32,383 nt of DNA. It comes from Pseudonocardiales bacterium (GTDB taxonomy: Bacteria; Actinomycetota; Actinomycetes; Mycobacteriales; Pseudonocardiaceae). The number at the start of each line of letters is the position of its first letter. The first letter of the stretch is position 1. Shown here piece after piece: positions 17,793 through 27,286 of the stretch. Location: NCBI GenBank assembly GCA_019240665.1, contig JAFAXZ010000090.1:1-32383 (forward strand), in the 5' to 3' direction. Below the pieces are notes generated by a model. That model saw only the letters and a program-made list of their open reading frames with translations. It searched no databases and was not told the DNA's origin. Made by a program: the position numbers and the translations under genes.

Positions 17793-18246
17793 AACTTCTC
17801 GAATCGCTCAAAGATCAGTCGGGCGTGCAACCGTGGTGCCTGCCGCTTGAGGAGATACAAATATTGGCTGCCGTGGAGAGCTTCCCGGCCACAGCCATGG
17901 CTGAGCGAAGGTGCCGGAGAACCGTACAGCTCGGCGTTAGCGCCCATCGAACGAATCACGTGAACTCGTCGCTGAGATGACGCTGGCACGCGCCGGACGG
18001 TATCGACCCAGTTAGCCGGGGGCTTTCGGAGTAATCGCACCGGACCTGTCGGCGCCCGGAGTGGACCGATGAGCGCAACGGATCAACAGGGTTCTCAGGT
18101 CTCGACGAGGTTACGGCTACTTCTCTCAGCGTTCCCCGCCATACGAATATCCCGTGATGCCCGAATCAGCGAGTAGCGGTGCACCATGCAGTGCCCGATC
18201 TACACTGATTCCCGTGCACCAAGATGCCACGACCGGGGCTGCGACC

Positions 18247-18303
18247 GAGATCGAACTGCTGGAAGACCATGCCGACATCGGCCCGCAGCCAGGCCAGTGC
18301 CCG
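18247..18303 (-). pseudogene. Relic of a glutamine/glutamate ABC transporter ATPase (GlnQ/GluA Q-loop region)
   Basis: Minus-strand peptide RALAWLRADVGMVFQQFDL matches the ALxxLRADVGMVFQQFNLF signature. No Walker A, Walker B or signature motif in this frame. Confidence 0.65.
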
Positions 18304-18457
18304 GTGTCGAGGAGAGTGCCCGGTGTTGATGAGGGAGTCGGGCCCATCCCTACTCTGCGGGTAGTGCGCGAGCCACCATCGGGTGAGGTGAGTTGTCTCG
18401 ACAGGGGGTCTCCACCCGGTCTTACCCTGAACCGGGCAGGCAGGATGGAAGGATGAG

Positions 18458-19915
18458 ATGACGGCGAGCACCGAGCGGCGCCCGCGCAGCTACCGTGTGC
18501 GCACGTACGGCTGCCAGATGAATGTGCACGACTCCGAACGGCTGGCCGGCTTGCTCGAGGCGGCTGGATACGTGCCTGCTGGGCAGGACGCTATCCCCGA
18601 TGTGGTCGTGCTCAACACCTGCGCGGTGCGGGAGAACGCTGACAACCGGCTCTACGGCAACCTCGGTCAGTTACGCCCGATCAAGCGCGAGCATCCAGGG
18701 ATGCAGATTGCTGTCGGCGGTTGCCTGGCGCAGAAGGACCGCGGCGAGATCATCCGCCGGGCGCCTTGGGTCGACGTGGTGTTTGGCACACACAACATCG
18801 GCTCGCTGTCGGTACTGTTGGAGCGGGCCCGGCACAACGACGCTGCCCAGATCGAGATTGCCGAGTCGCTGGAAGTGTTCCCCTCCGCGCTGCCGACGAA
18901 GCGGGATTCGGCGCACTCCGCGTGGGTGTCGATCTCAGTGGGGTGCAACAACACCTGCACGTTCTGCATCGTGCCCGCGCTGCGCGGTAAAGAGGTCGAC
19001 CGGCGACCCGGTGACGTGCTCGCGGAGATCGAGGCACTGGTGGTCGAGGGCGTGCTCGAAGTGACCTTGTTGGGGCAGAACGTCAACGCCTACGGGGTCG
19101 GGTTCGCCGACCGGCGCGCGTTCGGTGACCTGCTGCGTGCCTGCGGGAGGATCGACGGCTTGGAGCGGGTACGCTTCACCTCACCGCACCCGCGTGACTT
19201 CACCTCCGACGTCATCGAGGCGATGGCGTTCACTCCGAACGTCTGCCACCAGCTGCACATGCCGCTGCAGTCCGGTTCGGACGCGGTACTCGCGGCGATG
19301 CGTCGTTCCTACCGGGCGCAGCGCTACCTCAAGATTGTCGATGAGGTGCGGGCCGCGATGCCCGACGCGGCGCTGTCCACCGACATCATCGTCGGTTTCC
19401 CCGGTGAGACCGAGGCCGACTTCCAGGCCACCCTGGACGTGGTCCGGGAAGTGCGTTTCACTCAGGCGTTCACTTTTCAGTACTCACGTCGGCCGGGCAC
19501 GCCGGCCGCGGACATGGCTGGCCAGGTGCCCAAGGCGGTCGTGCAGGATCGCTATGAGCGGCTCGTCGCACTGCAGGAGGGGATCTCCTGGGAGCTCAAC
19601 CGGAACCTGATCGGCAGCGTTGTGGAAGTGCTGGTTTCTGAGGGTGAGGGCCGCAAGGACGCGGCCACCCGAAGGATGAGCGGGCGGGCCAGGGACGGCC
19701 GGCTCGTGCACTTCGAACCGGGCGAGGGTGAGGTCCGGCCGGGCGACGTGGTACTCGCGGAGATCACCTATGGGGCGCCGCACCACCTGGTGTCCGAGGT
19801 GGCGGTGCGGGGACACCGACGGACCGCCGCGGGCGACGCGTGGGCGGCCGGTCGACGCCCGACGACACCGGGGGTGGTGCTGGGCTTGCCCTCGTTCGGC
19901 CGGCCGGTGAGATGA
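18458..19915 (+). CDS. miaB: tRNA-2-methylthio-N6-dimethylallyladenosine synthase MiaB
   Basis: [61 protein letters not shown]-terminal TRAM region. Confidence 0.97.
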   Translation: MTASTERRPRSYRVRTYGCQMNVHDSERLAGLLEAAGYVPAGQDAIPDVVVLNTCAVRENADNRLYGNLGQLRPIKREHPGMQIAVGGCLAQKDRGEIIRRAPWVDVVFGTHNIGSLSVLLERARHNDAAQIEIAESLEVFPSALPTKRDSAHSAWVSISVGCNNTCTFCIVPALRGKEVDRRPGDVLAEIEALVVEGVLEVTLLGQNVNAYGVGFADRRAFGDLLRACGRIDGLERVRFTSPHPRDFTSDVIEAMAFTPNVCHQLHMPLQSGSDAVLAAMRRSYRAQRYLKIVDEVRAAMPDAALSTDIIVGFPGETEADFQATLDVVREVRFTQAFTFQYSRRPGTPAADMAGQVPKAVVQDRYERLVALQEGISWELNRNLIGSVVEVLVSEGEGRKDAATRRMSGRARDGRLVHFEPGEGEVRPGDVVLAEITYGAPHHLVSEVAVRGHRRTAAGDAWAAGRRPTTPGVVLGLPSFGRPVR

Positions 19916-19961
19916 CCGCCATCGCAATCCGTCCCCCGGAGGAGGCAACAGAGGCAACAAG

Positions 19962-20435
19962 ATGACCGCCAAGGATCCGAACGGCATCGCGGCGCTACGC
20001 GCCGAGATCGACGCAGTGGAGCGCTCGGCATTGCGCCGGGTCGACCCGGGCGTCCGCGCGGCGGTGATTGCCGGCGCAATCATGGTGCTGCTGTTGGCTA
20101 TCACGTTGCCCTGGGTAGGGGACGCTAGCGGTTGGGACGTGCTTCGGGGTACGGCGAACCCGGTCGACCGCGTCGGGCTGTTGCCGCGGATGTTTGGGGG
20201 CGTCGCGCTGGGCTTGGGGGTCGGTCTGTCCATGCTGGCGCTCGTCACCCGTCGCTGGGGCCTGGTCTGGGCCAGCGCGCTGGGCTGCACCTATTGTGTG
20301 CTCGACGGGGTGTGGGCGATCTGGTCCCGGCAGACCGTGCACGGTCCCGGCCCCGGCATCGGGCTGGTGTTGGCTGTGCTGGCCATGGCGGTGCTCGCCG
20401 TGCAGTGGTTGTGGCTCGCGTTGTCTCGCCGGTAG
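19962..20435 (+). CDS. Conserved membrane protein (Rv2732c-like)
   Basis: 157 aa with four hydrophobic segments, located between miaB and the DUF349 gene as in mycobacteria. Confidence 0.75.
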   Translation: MTAKDPNGIAALRAEIDAVERSALRRVDPGVRAAVIAGAIMVLLLAITLPWVGDASGWDVLRGTANPVDRVGLLPRMFGGVALGLGVGLSMLALVTRRWGLVWASALGCTYCVLDGVWAIWSRQTVHGPGPGIGLVLAVLAMAVLAVQWLWLALSRR

Positions 20436-20460
20436 CAGACTGGAGTAGCTAGAGTCCTCG

Positions 20461-21756
20461 TCACCGGCTGGTGACCGCCCGCTCGGCGGCGGCCAGCCAC
20501 TCGCGCCACTGATCAGCCTGGGCCTGCGCTGTGGTAGCACGGCGGTCATCCCCGGCGGCGCGGGCCTTCGCTGCTTGGGCCTCGTACTGCTCCACCCGAT
20601 CCCGGAACTGGGCCACCCGAGCCTCGGACTCGGGATCGGTGTGCCGCCACTGCGCGTTGGTGGCCGAGCGGACCCGCTCCTCGACAGCACGCAACCGGGC
20701 TTCAAGCTCTCTGACGCGCTCCCGCGGAACCTTGCCCACGCTCTCCCAGCGCTCCTGAATTCCCCGCAGCTGCGATCGGGCAGCCTCAATGTCACCGGTG
20801 GGATCGATCCGTTCCGCGGCGGCGACCAGTTCCTCCTTGCGCGCCACGTTCTGCTCCAACTCCGAGTCCCGCCCGGAGAAGGTCGCGGAGCGGCGGCTGA
20901 AGAAACGTTCCTGGGCGGCGCGGAACCGCTGCCACAAGGCGTCGTCGGCTTCCTTGGGGGCGCGTCCTGCTGCCTTCCACTCCGCCATCAGACTTCGGAA
21001 ACGGCTCGCGGTGGCACCCCAGTCGGTGGAGTCAGCGAGCTTCTCCGCCTCGACGACTAGCTCCTCCTTACGATTCCGAGCCCCGACGCGCTGCCGGTCG
21101 AGTTCGGCGAAATGCGCGCCGCGGCGCCTTGCGAAGGCGTCCCGGGCTTTGGAGAAGCGGCGCCACAGCGCTTCATCGATTTTTCGATCTACGCCCCTGA
21201 TTGTCTTCCACTCATCCAGGATGGTGCGCAGCCGGTCGCCGCCGGCCTTCCACTGGGTGGATTCTGCGCTGATTCGCTCGGCCTCCTCCACTAGTGCTTC
21301 CTTGCGGGCGGTTGCTCGCGCCCTGGCCTGTACTCGGGCCGCCTTAGCGCTCGCGAGGAACTCCTCGGTGTATCGCTGCAAGTGGTCCAGGAAAGCGGTG
21401 AGACCGACGAGGTCACCCACGGCGGTCGGTTCGACGAGCTCATTGCGCAGGGTGCGAATGCGGGACAGGGCGTGCTTGGGATCGCCTACTCCGGAGGTCA
21501 GCCGGGCCTGAAGCAGTTCGGCTTCTGTGAGCAGGTCGTCGAAGCGGCGAGCGAAGTGCGCCAAACCCTCCTCGGCTGTGCCGGCCTGCCAGGAACCAAC
21601 TACTCGCTCGCCATCAGTGGTGTAGGTGTACACCGTGCCGTCCGGAGCTACCCGTCCCCAGCGCTGTGGATCCCGGCAGGCGCGCGAGACGGAGGGTGGG
21701 GGACCGGATTGGGGACCGATCTCCGGACGTTGCTCGGTGTAGTTGTGCTCGGTCAT
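20461..21756 (-). CDS. DUF349 domain protein (Rv2731-like)
   Basis: Repeated DUF349 units: ALWRRFSKARDAFARRRGAHFAELDRQR, ALWQRFRAAQERFFSRRSATFSGRDSE. Start MTEHNYTEQ preferred over the ORF-track start at 21864. Confidence 0.88.
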   Translation of the reverse strand: MTEHNYTEQRPEIGPQSGPPPSVSRACRDPQRWGRVAPDGTVYTYTTDGERVVGSWQAGTAEEGLAHFARRFDDLLTEAELLQARLTSGVGDPKHALSRIRTLRNELVEPTAVGDLVGLTAFLDHLQRYTEEFLASAKAARVQARARATARKEALVEEAERISAESTQWKAGGDRLRTILDEWKTIRGVDRKIDEALWRRFSKARDAFARRRGAHFAELDRQRVGARNRKEELVVEAEKLADSTDWGATASRFRSLMAEWKAAGRAPKEADDALWQRFRAAQERFFSRRSATFSGRDSELEQNVARKEELVAAAERIDPTGDIEAARSQLRGIQERWESVGKVPRERVRELEARLRAVEERVRSATNAQWRHTDPESEARVAQFRDRVEQYEAQAAKARAAGDDRRATTAQAQADQWREWLAAAERAVTSR

Positions 21757-21986
21757 GCCGGCCTTCCTCGACCTCGTGCCCGCCGCCGCGTCCTGCGGGC
21801 GCCCCGACTGCACAGGTGGTGCACCTCGACCGGGCGGCCCTGAAACACCCGGCCAGGGCCGCATTGAAGCAGTTCAGGTGCGCGGGCAGGGGAGCAGGTG
21901 CGAAGTGGGCACTAACCTGCAGCGGTGATCGTACGCGTGGCGGTGTTACCACATCCACTGATCCTGGTGCCTGAAGTGGTCCCGTC

Positions 21987-22895
21987 ATGAGTCCCCGGGC
22001 GGTCGCGGTGGTTGGCCCGACCGCCACTGGCAAGTCCGACCTCGCGGTCAAGCTGGCCCGCAGTCTGGGCGGCGAGGTGGTCAATGCTGACGCGATGCAG
22101 CTGTATCGGGGCATGGACATCGGCACCGCGAAGCTGCCGCTCCCCAGGCGGTACGGGGTGCGTCACCATCTGCTCGACATCCTCGATGTCACCGAGACCG
22201 CCTCGGTGGCGGCCTACCAGCGCGAGGCCCGCCATATCGTGGAGGAGTTGCTCGCTGCGGGGCGGGTGCCCGTGCTCGCTGGGGGTTCTGGGCTCTATGT
22301 GCAGGCTGTGCTGGATGACCTGGACTTTCCGGGCACCGAGCCCGAAGTACGGGCCCAGCTTGAGGCCGAACTGGCCGAGCATGGGGCGCCGGCACTGCAT
22401 CGCCGGTTGCATCGGCTCGACCCGGTGGCGGCTGGCCGGATCCTGCCGAGCAACGGACGCCGGCTGGTGCGGGCGCTGGAGGTTATCCAGCTCACCGGGC
22501 GCCCGTTCTCGGCGGCGCTACCACCGTCCGGCCCGGCGCGCTACCGTGCGATGATCATCGGATTGGACACCGATCCCGCAGTCCTGGACGCGCGGGTCGA
22601 TGCCCGGGTGGATCGGATGTTCAGCGACGGGCTGGTCGAGGAAGTTCACGGACTGCTGTCGCTCGGCCTGCGGGAGGGCCGGACGGCGTCGCGGGCGCTG
22701 GGTTACCAGCAGGTCATCGCCGCGCTGGACGCGGGCGCCGATCCGGCCTGCGCCGCTGGCCCGACCGCCCAGACGACCCGGCGCTTCATTCGTCGGCAGC
22801 GCAGCTGGTTTCGACGGGACGACCGGATCAGGTGGTTGGACTCCCAGCATCCCGACCTGCTCGACGCCGCGCTCGCGCTGGCGGTGGACGGATAG
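21987..22895 (+). CDS. miaA: tRNA dimethylallyltransferase MiaA
   Basis: [47 protein letters not shown]. Confidence 0.97.
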   Translation: MSPRAVAVVGPTATGKSDLAVKLARSLGGEVVNADAMQLYRGMDIGTAKLPLPRRYGVRHHLLDILDVTETASVAAYQREARHIVEELLAAGRVPVLAGGSGLYVQAVLDDLDFPGTEPEVRAQLEAELAEHGAPALHRRLHRLDPVAAGRILPSNGRRLVRALEVIQLTGRPFSAALPPSGPARYRAMIIGLDTDPAVLDARVDARVDRMFSDGLVEEVHGLLSLGLREGRTASRALGYQQVIAALDAGADPACAAGPTAQTTRRFIRRQRSWFRRDDRIRWLDSQHPDLLDAALALAVDG

Positions 22896-22906
22896 GCTCA
22901 CTGACG

Positions 22907-23743
22907 ATGGAGCAGGGCATCGAGTTCCTCAAGGGGCATGGGACGGAGAACGACTTCGTCCTGTTGCCCGACCCCACCGGTATGCTGGACTTGACGCCCT
23001 CCCGGGTACGCGCACTGTGCGATCGACGCTGCGGGTTGGGAGCCGACGGTGTGCTGCGGGCGGTGCCAGGTGCGCTGGTCTCTGACGCGCCACCGGGCAC
23101 ATCACCCGACGACTGGTTCATGGATTACCGCAATGCCGACGGTTCCCTGGCCGAGCTGTGCGGTAATGGGGTGCGGGTATTTGCCCGTTATCTGGCTGAT
23201 GCCGGGCTGGTTGCCGATGCCGAGTTCCGGATTGGTAGCAGGGCCGGCCCGCGTACCGTGCGGCGCAACGACGACGGCTCGGTGACGGTCGAGATGGGGT
23301 GGGTGCGGCGTAACGGCACGTCCACGGTGACCGTCGAGGGTGCGGCGTTCACGGGGCTCGTGGTGGATCTCGGCAATCCGCATCTGGCCTGCCTGACCGA
23401 GGTGCCGGTGGAGCAATTGGACCTCACCGTGCCGCCGGGACACGACCCCGGAGCCTTCCCGCACGGCGTCAACGTCGAGTTCGTCAACGTACGCTCCGCT
23501 GGAGAACTGCGGATGCGGGTGCACGAGCGAGGCGTCGGGGAGACCCGCTCCTGCGGCACCGGAACGGTAGCGGCGCTGGCCGCGGCGCTGGCCGCGCAGG
23601 GCCGGGACACCGGCGAGGCCGACGTGCAGGTGCCCGGGGGCCGGCTGCATGTGGCAATTGCCAGCGACGGCAGCACGCTGACCGGGCCAGCGGCGCTCGT
23701 CGCGTGGGGCCGGTTAGCTCTCGACTGGTGGTCGGCGCACTGA
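22907..23743 (+). CDS. dapF: Diaminopimelate epimerase DapF
   Basis: FLKGHGTENDFVLLPD, both catalytic Cys motifs ELCGNG and RSCGTG. Start at MEQGIEFLKG. Confidence 0.96.
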   Translation: MEQGIEFLKGHGTENDFVLLPDPTGMLDLTPSRVRALCDRRCGLGADGVLRAVPGALVSDAPPGTSPDDWFMDYRNADGSLAELCGNGVRVFARYLADAGLVADAEFRIGSRAGPRTVRRNDDGSVTVEMGWVRRNGTSTVTVEGAAFTGLVVDLGNPHLACLTEVPVEQLDLTVPPGHDPGAFPHGVNVEFVNVRSAGELRMRVHERGVGETRSCGTGTVAALAAALAAQGRDTGEADVQVPGGRLHVAIASDGSTLTGPAALVAWGRLALDWWSAH

Positions 23744-23966
23744 CCACTGGAGACCGCCGTTGTCGTGCTCCGCCACTGCCCGGATGAAGTCCACTGAAGT
23801 CCACGGACTCGACCGGTCTCAGCGCGGCAGCGGTCAGGCAACGTCAAAGATCATCGTATGCGCGCACCGCGCCCTTGTCATCGAGGTACCGGGCGTCGTC
23901 GTCGTTCTCCGCTATACTGGCTGCTCATAGCCATGATCAACCGAGCAGCAGACAGATTGAGAGCGT

Positions 23967-25394
23967 ATGACAACCTCACCGATCTTTCCGTCCCGTGGTC
24001 CTGGCCCGACCTCCCGAGGTGAACTGGATCTCGAGGAGCGCTCTGCACTGCGCCGCGTGCCGGGGTTGTCCACCGAACTCGCTGATGTCACCGAGGTCGA
24101 GTACCGGCAGCTGCGCTTGGAGCGCGTGGTGCTCGTCGGGGTGTGGGCTGAGGGCTCCGCGGCCCAGGCCGACGCGTCGCTAGCCGAGCTGGCCCGGCTC
24201 GCCGAGACGGCCGGGTCGCAGGTGCTCGATGCTCTCGTCCAGCGCCGCGAGCGCCCTGACCCGGCAACCTACATCGGCTCTGGCAAGGTCCTCGAGCTGC
24301 GCGAGATCGTCCTCAGTACTGCAGCGGACACCGTGATCTGCGATGGCGAACTCACCTCCGGTCAGCTGCGACAGCTGGAGGCCAAGCTGAAGGTCAAGGT
24401 GATCGACAGGACCGCGCTGATTCTGGACATTTTTGCCCAGCATGCTCGCTCTCGAGAGGGCAAGGCACAGGTCGAGCTGGCTCAGCTGAGCTACTTGCTG
24501 CCGCGGCTGCGTGGCTGGGGTGAGTCGCTGTCCCGGCAGGCCGGCGGCGCTGGCGGTGGGGCCAGTGGTGGAGTGGGTACGCGCGGCCCTGGGGAGACCA
24601 AGCTGGAAACCGACCGGCGGCGCATTCACCGTCGGCTCGCCAAGTTGCGCCGCGAAATCTCCGCGATGCGCACGGTTCGGAACACCAAACGAGGCCGTAG
24701 GCGCGCCAACGAGGTGCCCAACGTGGCCCTCGTCGGCTACACCAACGCGGGGAAGTCCAGCCTGCTCAATGTGCTTACCGGGGCCGAGGTGCTGGTGCAG
24801 GATGCCCTGTTCGCCACCTTGGACCCCACCACCCGCCGGGCCACTACGCCACAAGGGCAGGAATACACGCTGACCGACACCGTCGGTTTTGTCCGCCACC
24901 TGCCGCATCAATTGGTGGAGGCGTTCCGCTCCACGTTAGAGGAGACGGCCGACGCTGATCTGCTGCTGCATGTGGTGGACGGTGCTGACCCGATGCCCGA
25001 GCGGCAGGTGGAAGCGGTGCGCGAGGTTCTCGCTGAGATCACCGAGGGACGCAGGACGCCAATGCCGCCCGAGTTGGTAGTGGTGAACAAGATTGATGAC
25101 GCCGACCAGTTCGTGCTGTCGCGGCTGCGCCATATGCTACCGAACGCGTCGTTTGTCTCGGCGCACACCGGTGCCGGTATTACTGGCTTGGTCGAGCGGA
25201 TCGCCGAGGCGTTACCACAACCGCAGGTTGAGATCGACGCATTGCTGCCGTGGACCGAAGGTGCCTTGGTCGCCCGGGTGCATGCCGAGGGCGAGATGCT
25301 GGCTACCGACCACACCGAAGACGGCACCCGGCTGCACGCTCGGGTGCGGCCGGACCTCGCCGGCGTGCTAGCCACGTATCTGGTCAAGCCCTGA
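23967..25394 (+). CDS. hflX: GTPase HflX
   Basis: GTRGPGETKLETDRRRIHRRLAKLRREI, VALVGYTNAGKSSLLNVLTG, DTVGFVRHLPHQLVEAFRSTLEE. Confidence 0.97.
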   Translation: MTTSPIFPSRGPGPTSRGELDLEERSALRRVPGLSTELADVTEVEYRQLRLERVVLVGVWAEGSAAQADASLAELARLAETAGSQVLDALVQRRERPDPATYIGSGKVLELREIVLSTAADTVICDGELTSGQLRQLEAKLKVKVIDRTALILDIFAQHARSREGKAQVELAQLSYLLPRLRGWGESLSRQAGGAGGGASGGVGTRGPGETKLETDRRRIHRRLAKLRREISAMRTVRNTKRGRRRANEVPNVALVGYTNAGKSSLLNVLTGAEVLVQDALFATLDPTTRRATTPQGQEYTLTDTVGFVRHLPHQLVEAFRSTLEETADADLLLHVVDGADPMPERQVEAVREVLAEITEGRRTPMPPELVVVNKIDDADQFVLSRLRHMLPNASFVSAHTGAGITGLVERIAEALPQPQVEIDALLPWTEGALVARVHAEGEMLATDHTEDGTRLHARVRPDLAGVLATYLVKP

Positions 25395-25404
25395 CACCGT
25401 CGGT

Positions 25405-26187
25405 TCACAGCCGTCGCAGCACCGCCACCACCCGACCGAGCACGGTCGCTTCGTCCCCTGGGATCGGCTGGTAGGCAGGGTTGTGCGGGAGCAGCCAGAC
25501 GTGCCCGTCGCGGCGCTTGAACGTCTTCACGGTCGCCTCACCGTCGAGCATGGCGGCGACGATGTCCCCGTTTTCCGCACTGGGCTGCTGGCGGACGACC
25601 ACCCAGTCCCCATCGGTGATCGCCGCTTCAACCATGGAGTCACCCACGACCCGCAGCAGAAACAACGATCCCGTACCGACGATTTCTTTCGGTAGCGGAA
25701 AGACGTCTTCGATGGCTTGCTCGGCGAGCACTGGACCGCCTGCGGCGATCCGGCCGACCACGGGAACGAAAACGGGGCTGGGCCTGGCGGGCTCTCCGCT
25801 CGGGTCCTCCGAGGCCGCAGGTGCACTGTCGGCGGGCCGGACACCCACCGCGCGCGGCCGGTTGGGGTCGCGGCGTAGGTATCCCTTGCGTTCCAGGGCG
25901 CGCAGCTGGTGTGCGACCGACGAGGTCGAGGTGAGCCCGACCGCCTCGCCGATCTCCCGCACGCTTGGCGGGTAGCCGAACCGCTCCAGCCACTCCCGGA
26001 TCACCTCGAGAACCCGTCGCTGGCGCGGCGTGAGGCTGTCGTTGCCAGCACTGTCATCGAAGTCAGGGAAAACGTGCACCGGCGCGGCGCCACTTCGACT
26101 CTGGGTGCTTCGACTCTGGGTGCTTCGACTCTGGGCCTGCGCTCCGGAACCGGCTACCTCCGGCTCGTCGCTCCGCTGTCGTCCCAA
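25405..26187 (-). CDS. lexA: LexA repressor with repeat-expanded N terminus
   Basis: [44 protein letters not shown], cleavage site [18 protein letters not shown] Ser, VKTFKR Lys. TTG start preceded by SD GAGGAGG. Confidence 0.97.
   Translation of the reverse strand: MGRQRSDEPEVAGSGAQAQSRSTQSRSTQSRSGAAPVHVFPDFDDSAGNDSLTPRQRRVLEVIREWLERFGYPPSVREIGEAVGLTSTSSVAHQLRALERKGYLRRDPNRPRAVGVRPADSAPAASEDPSGEPARPSPVFVPVVGRIAAGGPVLAEQAIEDVFPLPKEIVGTGSLFLLRVVGDSMVEAAITDGDWVVVRQQPSAENGDIVAAMLDGEATVKTFKRRDGHVWLLPHNPAYQPIPGDEATVLGRVVAVLRRL
26092..26136. repeat. In-frame 15-bp tandem repeat (3 units) in lexA N-terminal coding region
   Basis: cttcgactctgggtg, cttcgactctgggtg, cttcgactctgggcc on the plus strand; encodes [14 protein letters not shown]. 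Confidence 0.88.
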
Positions 26188-26205
26188 CGTTCCTCCTCGA
26201 GTTGG

Positions 26206-26253
26206 CGAAGTTACGTGACTTCCGAAGTTACGTGACTTCCGAAGTTACGTGAA
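26206..26253. repeat. 17-bp tandem repeat (about 2.8 units) of a near-palindrome in the lexA leader
   Basis: cgaagttacgtgacttc at 26206-26222 and 26223-26239, partial cgaagttacgtgaa from 26240. Core GAAGTTACGTGACTTC is an imperfect palindrome. Confidence 0.92.
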
Positions 26254-26254
26254 T

Positions 26255-26306
26255 ACTGTCGGACCGACACGGTCCGCTGTCGGCACTGTCCGGACCCCCA
26301 CGGTCC
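26255..26306. repeat. Two copies of a GGACC-N5-GGTCC stem-loop element in the lexA leader
   Basis: ggaccgacacggtcc at 26261-26275 and ggacccccacggtcc at 26292-26306, each preceded by actgtc; period about 31 bp. Confidence 0.8.
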
Positions 26307-26343
26307 ATTGGGACGCTGACGCTAACCCCCGTCACACCAAAGA

Positions 26344-26359
26344 TCAAACATCCGTTCGA
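26344..26359. promoter_or_regulatory. LexA-binding SOS box (lexA side)
   Basis: Minus strand TCGAAC-GGAT-GTTTGA. Confidence 0.88.
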
Positions 26360-26423
26360 ACAACACGCCGCAGCGTCACCGATTCTGTCAGTGCGTCGTG
26401 ATAGACACCGCACAGCAGTTCGA

Positions 26424-26439
26424 TCGAACCTGCGTTCGA
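26424..26439. promoter_or_regulatory. LexA-binding SOS box (lysM side)
   Basis: TCGAAC-CTGC-GTTCGA, perfect consensus, 25 bp upstream of the LysM gene ATG. Confidence 0.93.
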
Positions 26440-26463
26440 TGGTATCCGCGATGAGGAGTCTCG

Positions 26464-26973
26464 ATGACGGCACCAGCACAGTTGGGCAGTTGGCCCGCGG
26501 CACGTAGTGAGAAGGTCGTATCGAGGGACGCCGGGCCGGTCCGGTTAGCGGTGTCCAACCGGCCGCTTCCAGCACCTCCAGCGCCCGTGCCGCCTCTCGC
26601 TCCTCCGGGGCGAGGGTGGCGTCTGGCATGTCCGGTGCAATGGCGGGTGCCGGCCCCGGCGGTGGGCGGAGCGGAGCCAGCGCGCCCACCCGCATCACGG
26701 TCCAGCCGGGTGGCGAGCCTGGTTGCGGCCGCCACTGTGACACTGGCCGTGGTCGGTGGCCTGGGCTGGATCGGGCAGGGCGCAAGCTCAGGGATCCCGA
26801 CGGAGACAGCGGTGATCCGAGTGGGTGCCGGCGAGACGGTATGGGACGTGGCGCGCCGGGTCGCACCTCAGTCTGACCAGCGTGCGGTGGTGAAGCGGAT
26901 TCGGCAGTTGAACGGCCTCGTGGGCTCCGCCATTACGCCTGGTCAACAGTTGCAGGTTCCGAACGGACGGTAG
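26464..26973 (+). CDS. LysM-domain single-TM protein, SOS-induced cell-division inhibitor type (Rv2719c/ChiZ-DivS-like)
   Basis: Pro-rich N terminus, TM segment VASLVAAATVTLAVVGGLGWIG, C-terminal LysM IRVGAGETVWDVARRVAPQSDQRAVVKRIRQLNGLVGSAITPGQQLQVP. Divergent from lexA with its own SOS box. Confidence 0.85.
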   Translation: MTAPAQLGSWPAARSEKVVSRDAGPVRLAVSNRPLPAPPAPVPPLAPPGRGWRLACPVQWRVPAPAVGGAEPARPPASRSSRVASLVAAATVTLAVVGGLGWIGQGASSGIPTETAVIRVGAGETVWDVARRVAPQSDQRAVVKRIRQLNGLVGSAITPGQQLQVPNGR

Positions 26974-27286
26974 CCAGGATTGGCCGGCCCGGTTTTGGGG
27001 CGTCGGCCTCGGTGAGCGGGTCGTGCAGCGTCACCGAGAGGTCCAGCAGTTCGCTCGGCGGCACGCCTGTGGTCAGCCGCGGCCGAGGTCAGCGTCAACG
27101 AGGAGATCAGGCATTGCACTCCCAAGTCCTGTGGGTGCTATACGTCGCTGCAATGCAGAGACACGCTATAGGCGCACCCGACTGCTCCAGGAGACCGCAA
27201 GGAAGCCACGATCGAGGTGCTGACCCTCGTCGGGCCAGGCAAGGCCCCCACGCATCATTCTGTGACCACTCGACATTGGAGACCAC

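Noticed and set aside
17777-18040. 87-aa minus-strand ORF upstream of mntP
   Set aside because: Peptide looks partly protein-like (LYLLKRQAPRLHARLIFERFEKL) but no family recognised and it overlaps the mntP start.
17793-18150. yybP-ykoY manganese riboswitch upstream of mntP
   Set aside because: No recognisable conserved core on the minus strand by eye; would need Infernal to decide.
19484-20290. 268-aa minus-strand ORF antisense to miaB and the membrane protein
   Set aside because: Low-complexity antisense frame; both sense genes are clearly recognised.
26206-26253. Possible CRISPR-like array upstream of lexA
   Set aside because: Units are contiguous 17-bp tandem copies with no spacers and no cas genes nearby.
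26938-27069. Short minus-strand ORF (VPPSELLDLSVTLHDPLTEADAPKPGRPILATVRSEPATVDQA)
   Set aside because: Plausible composition, but no family recognised and no evidence beyond an open frame.
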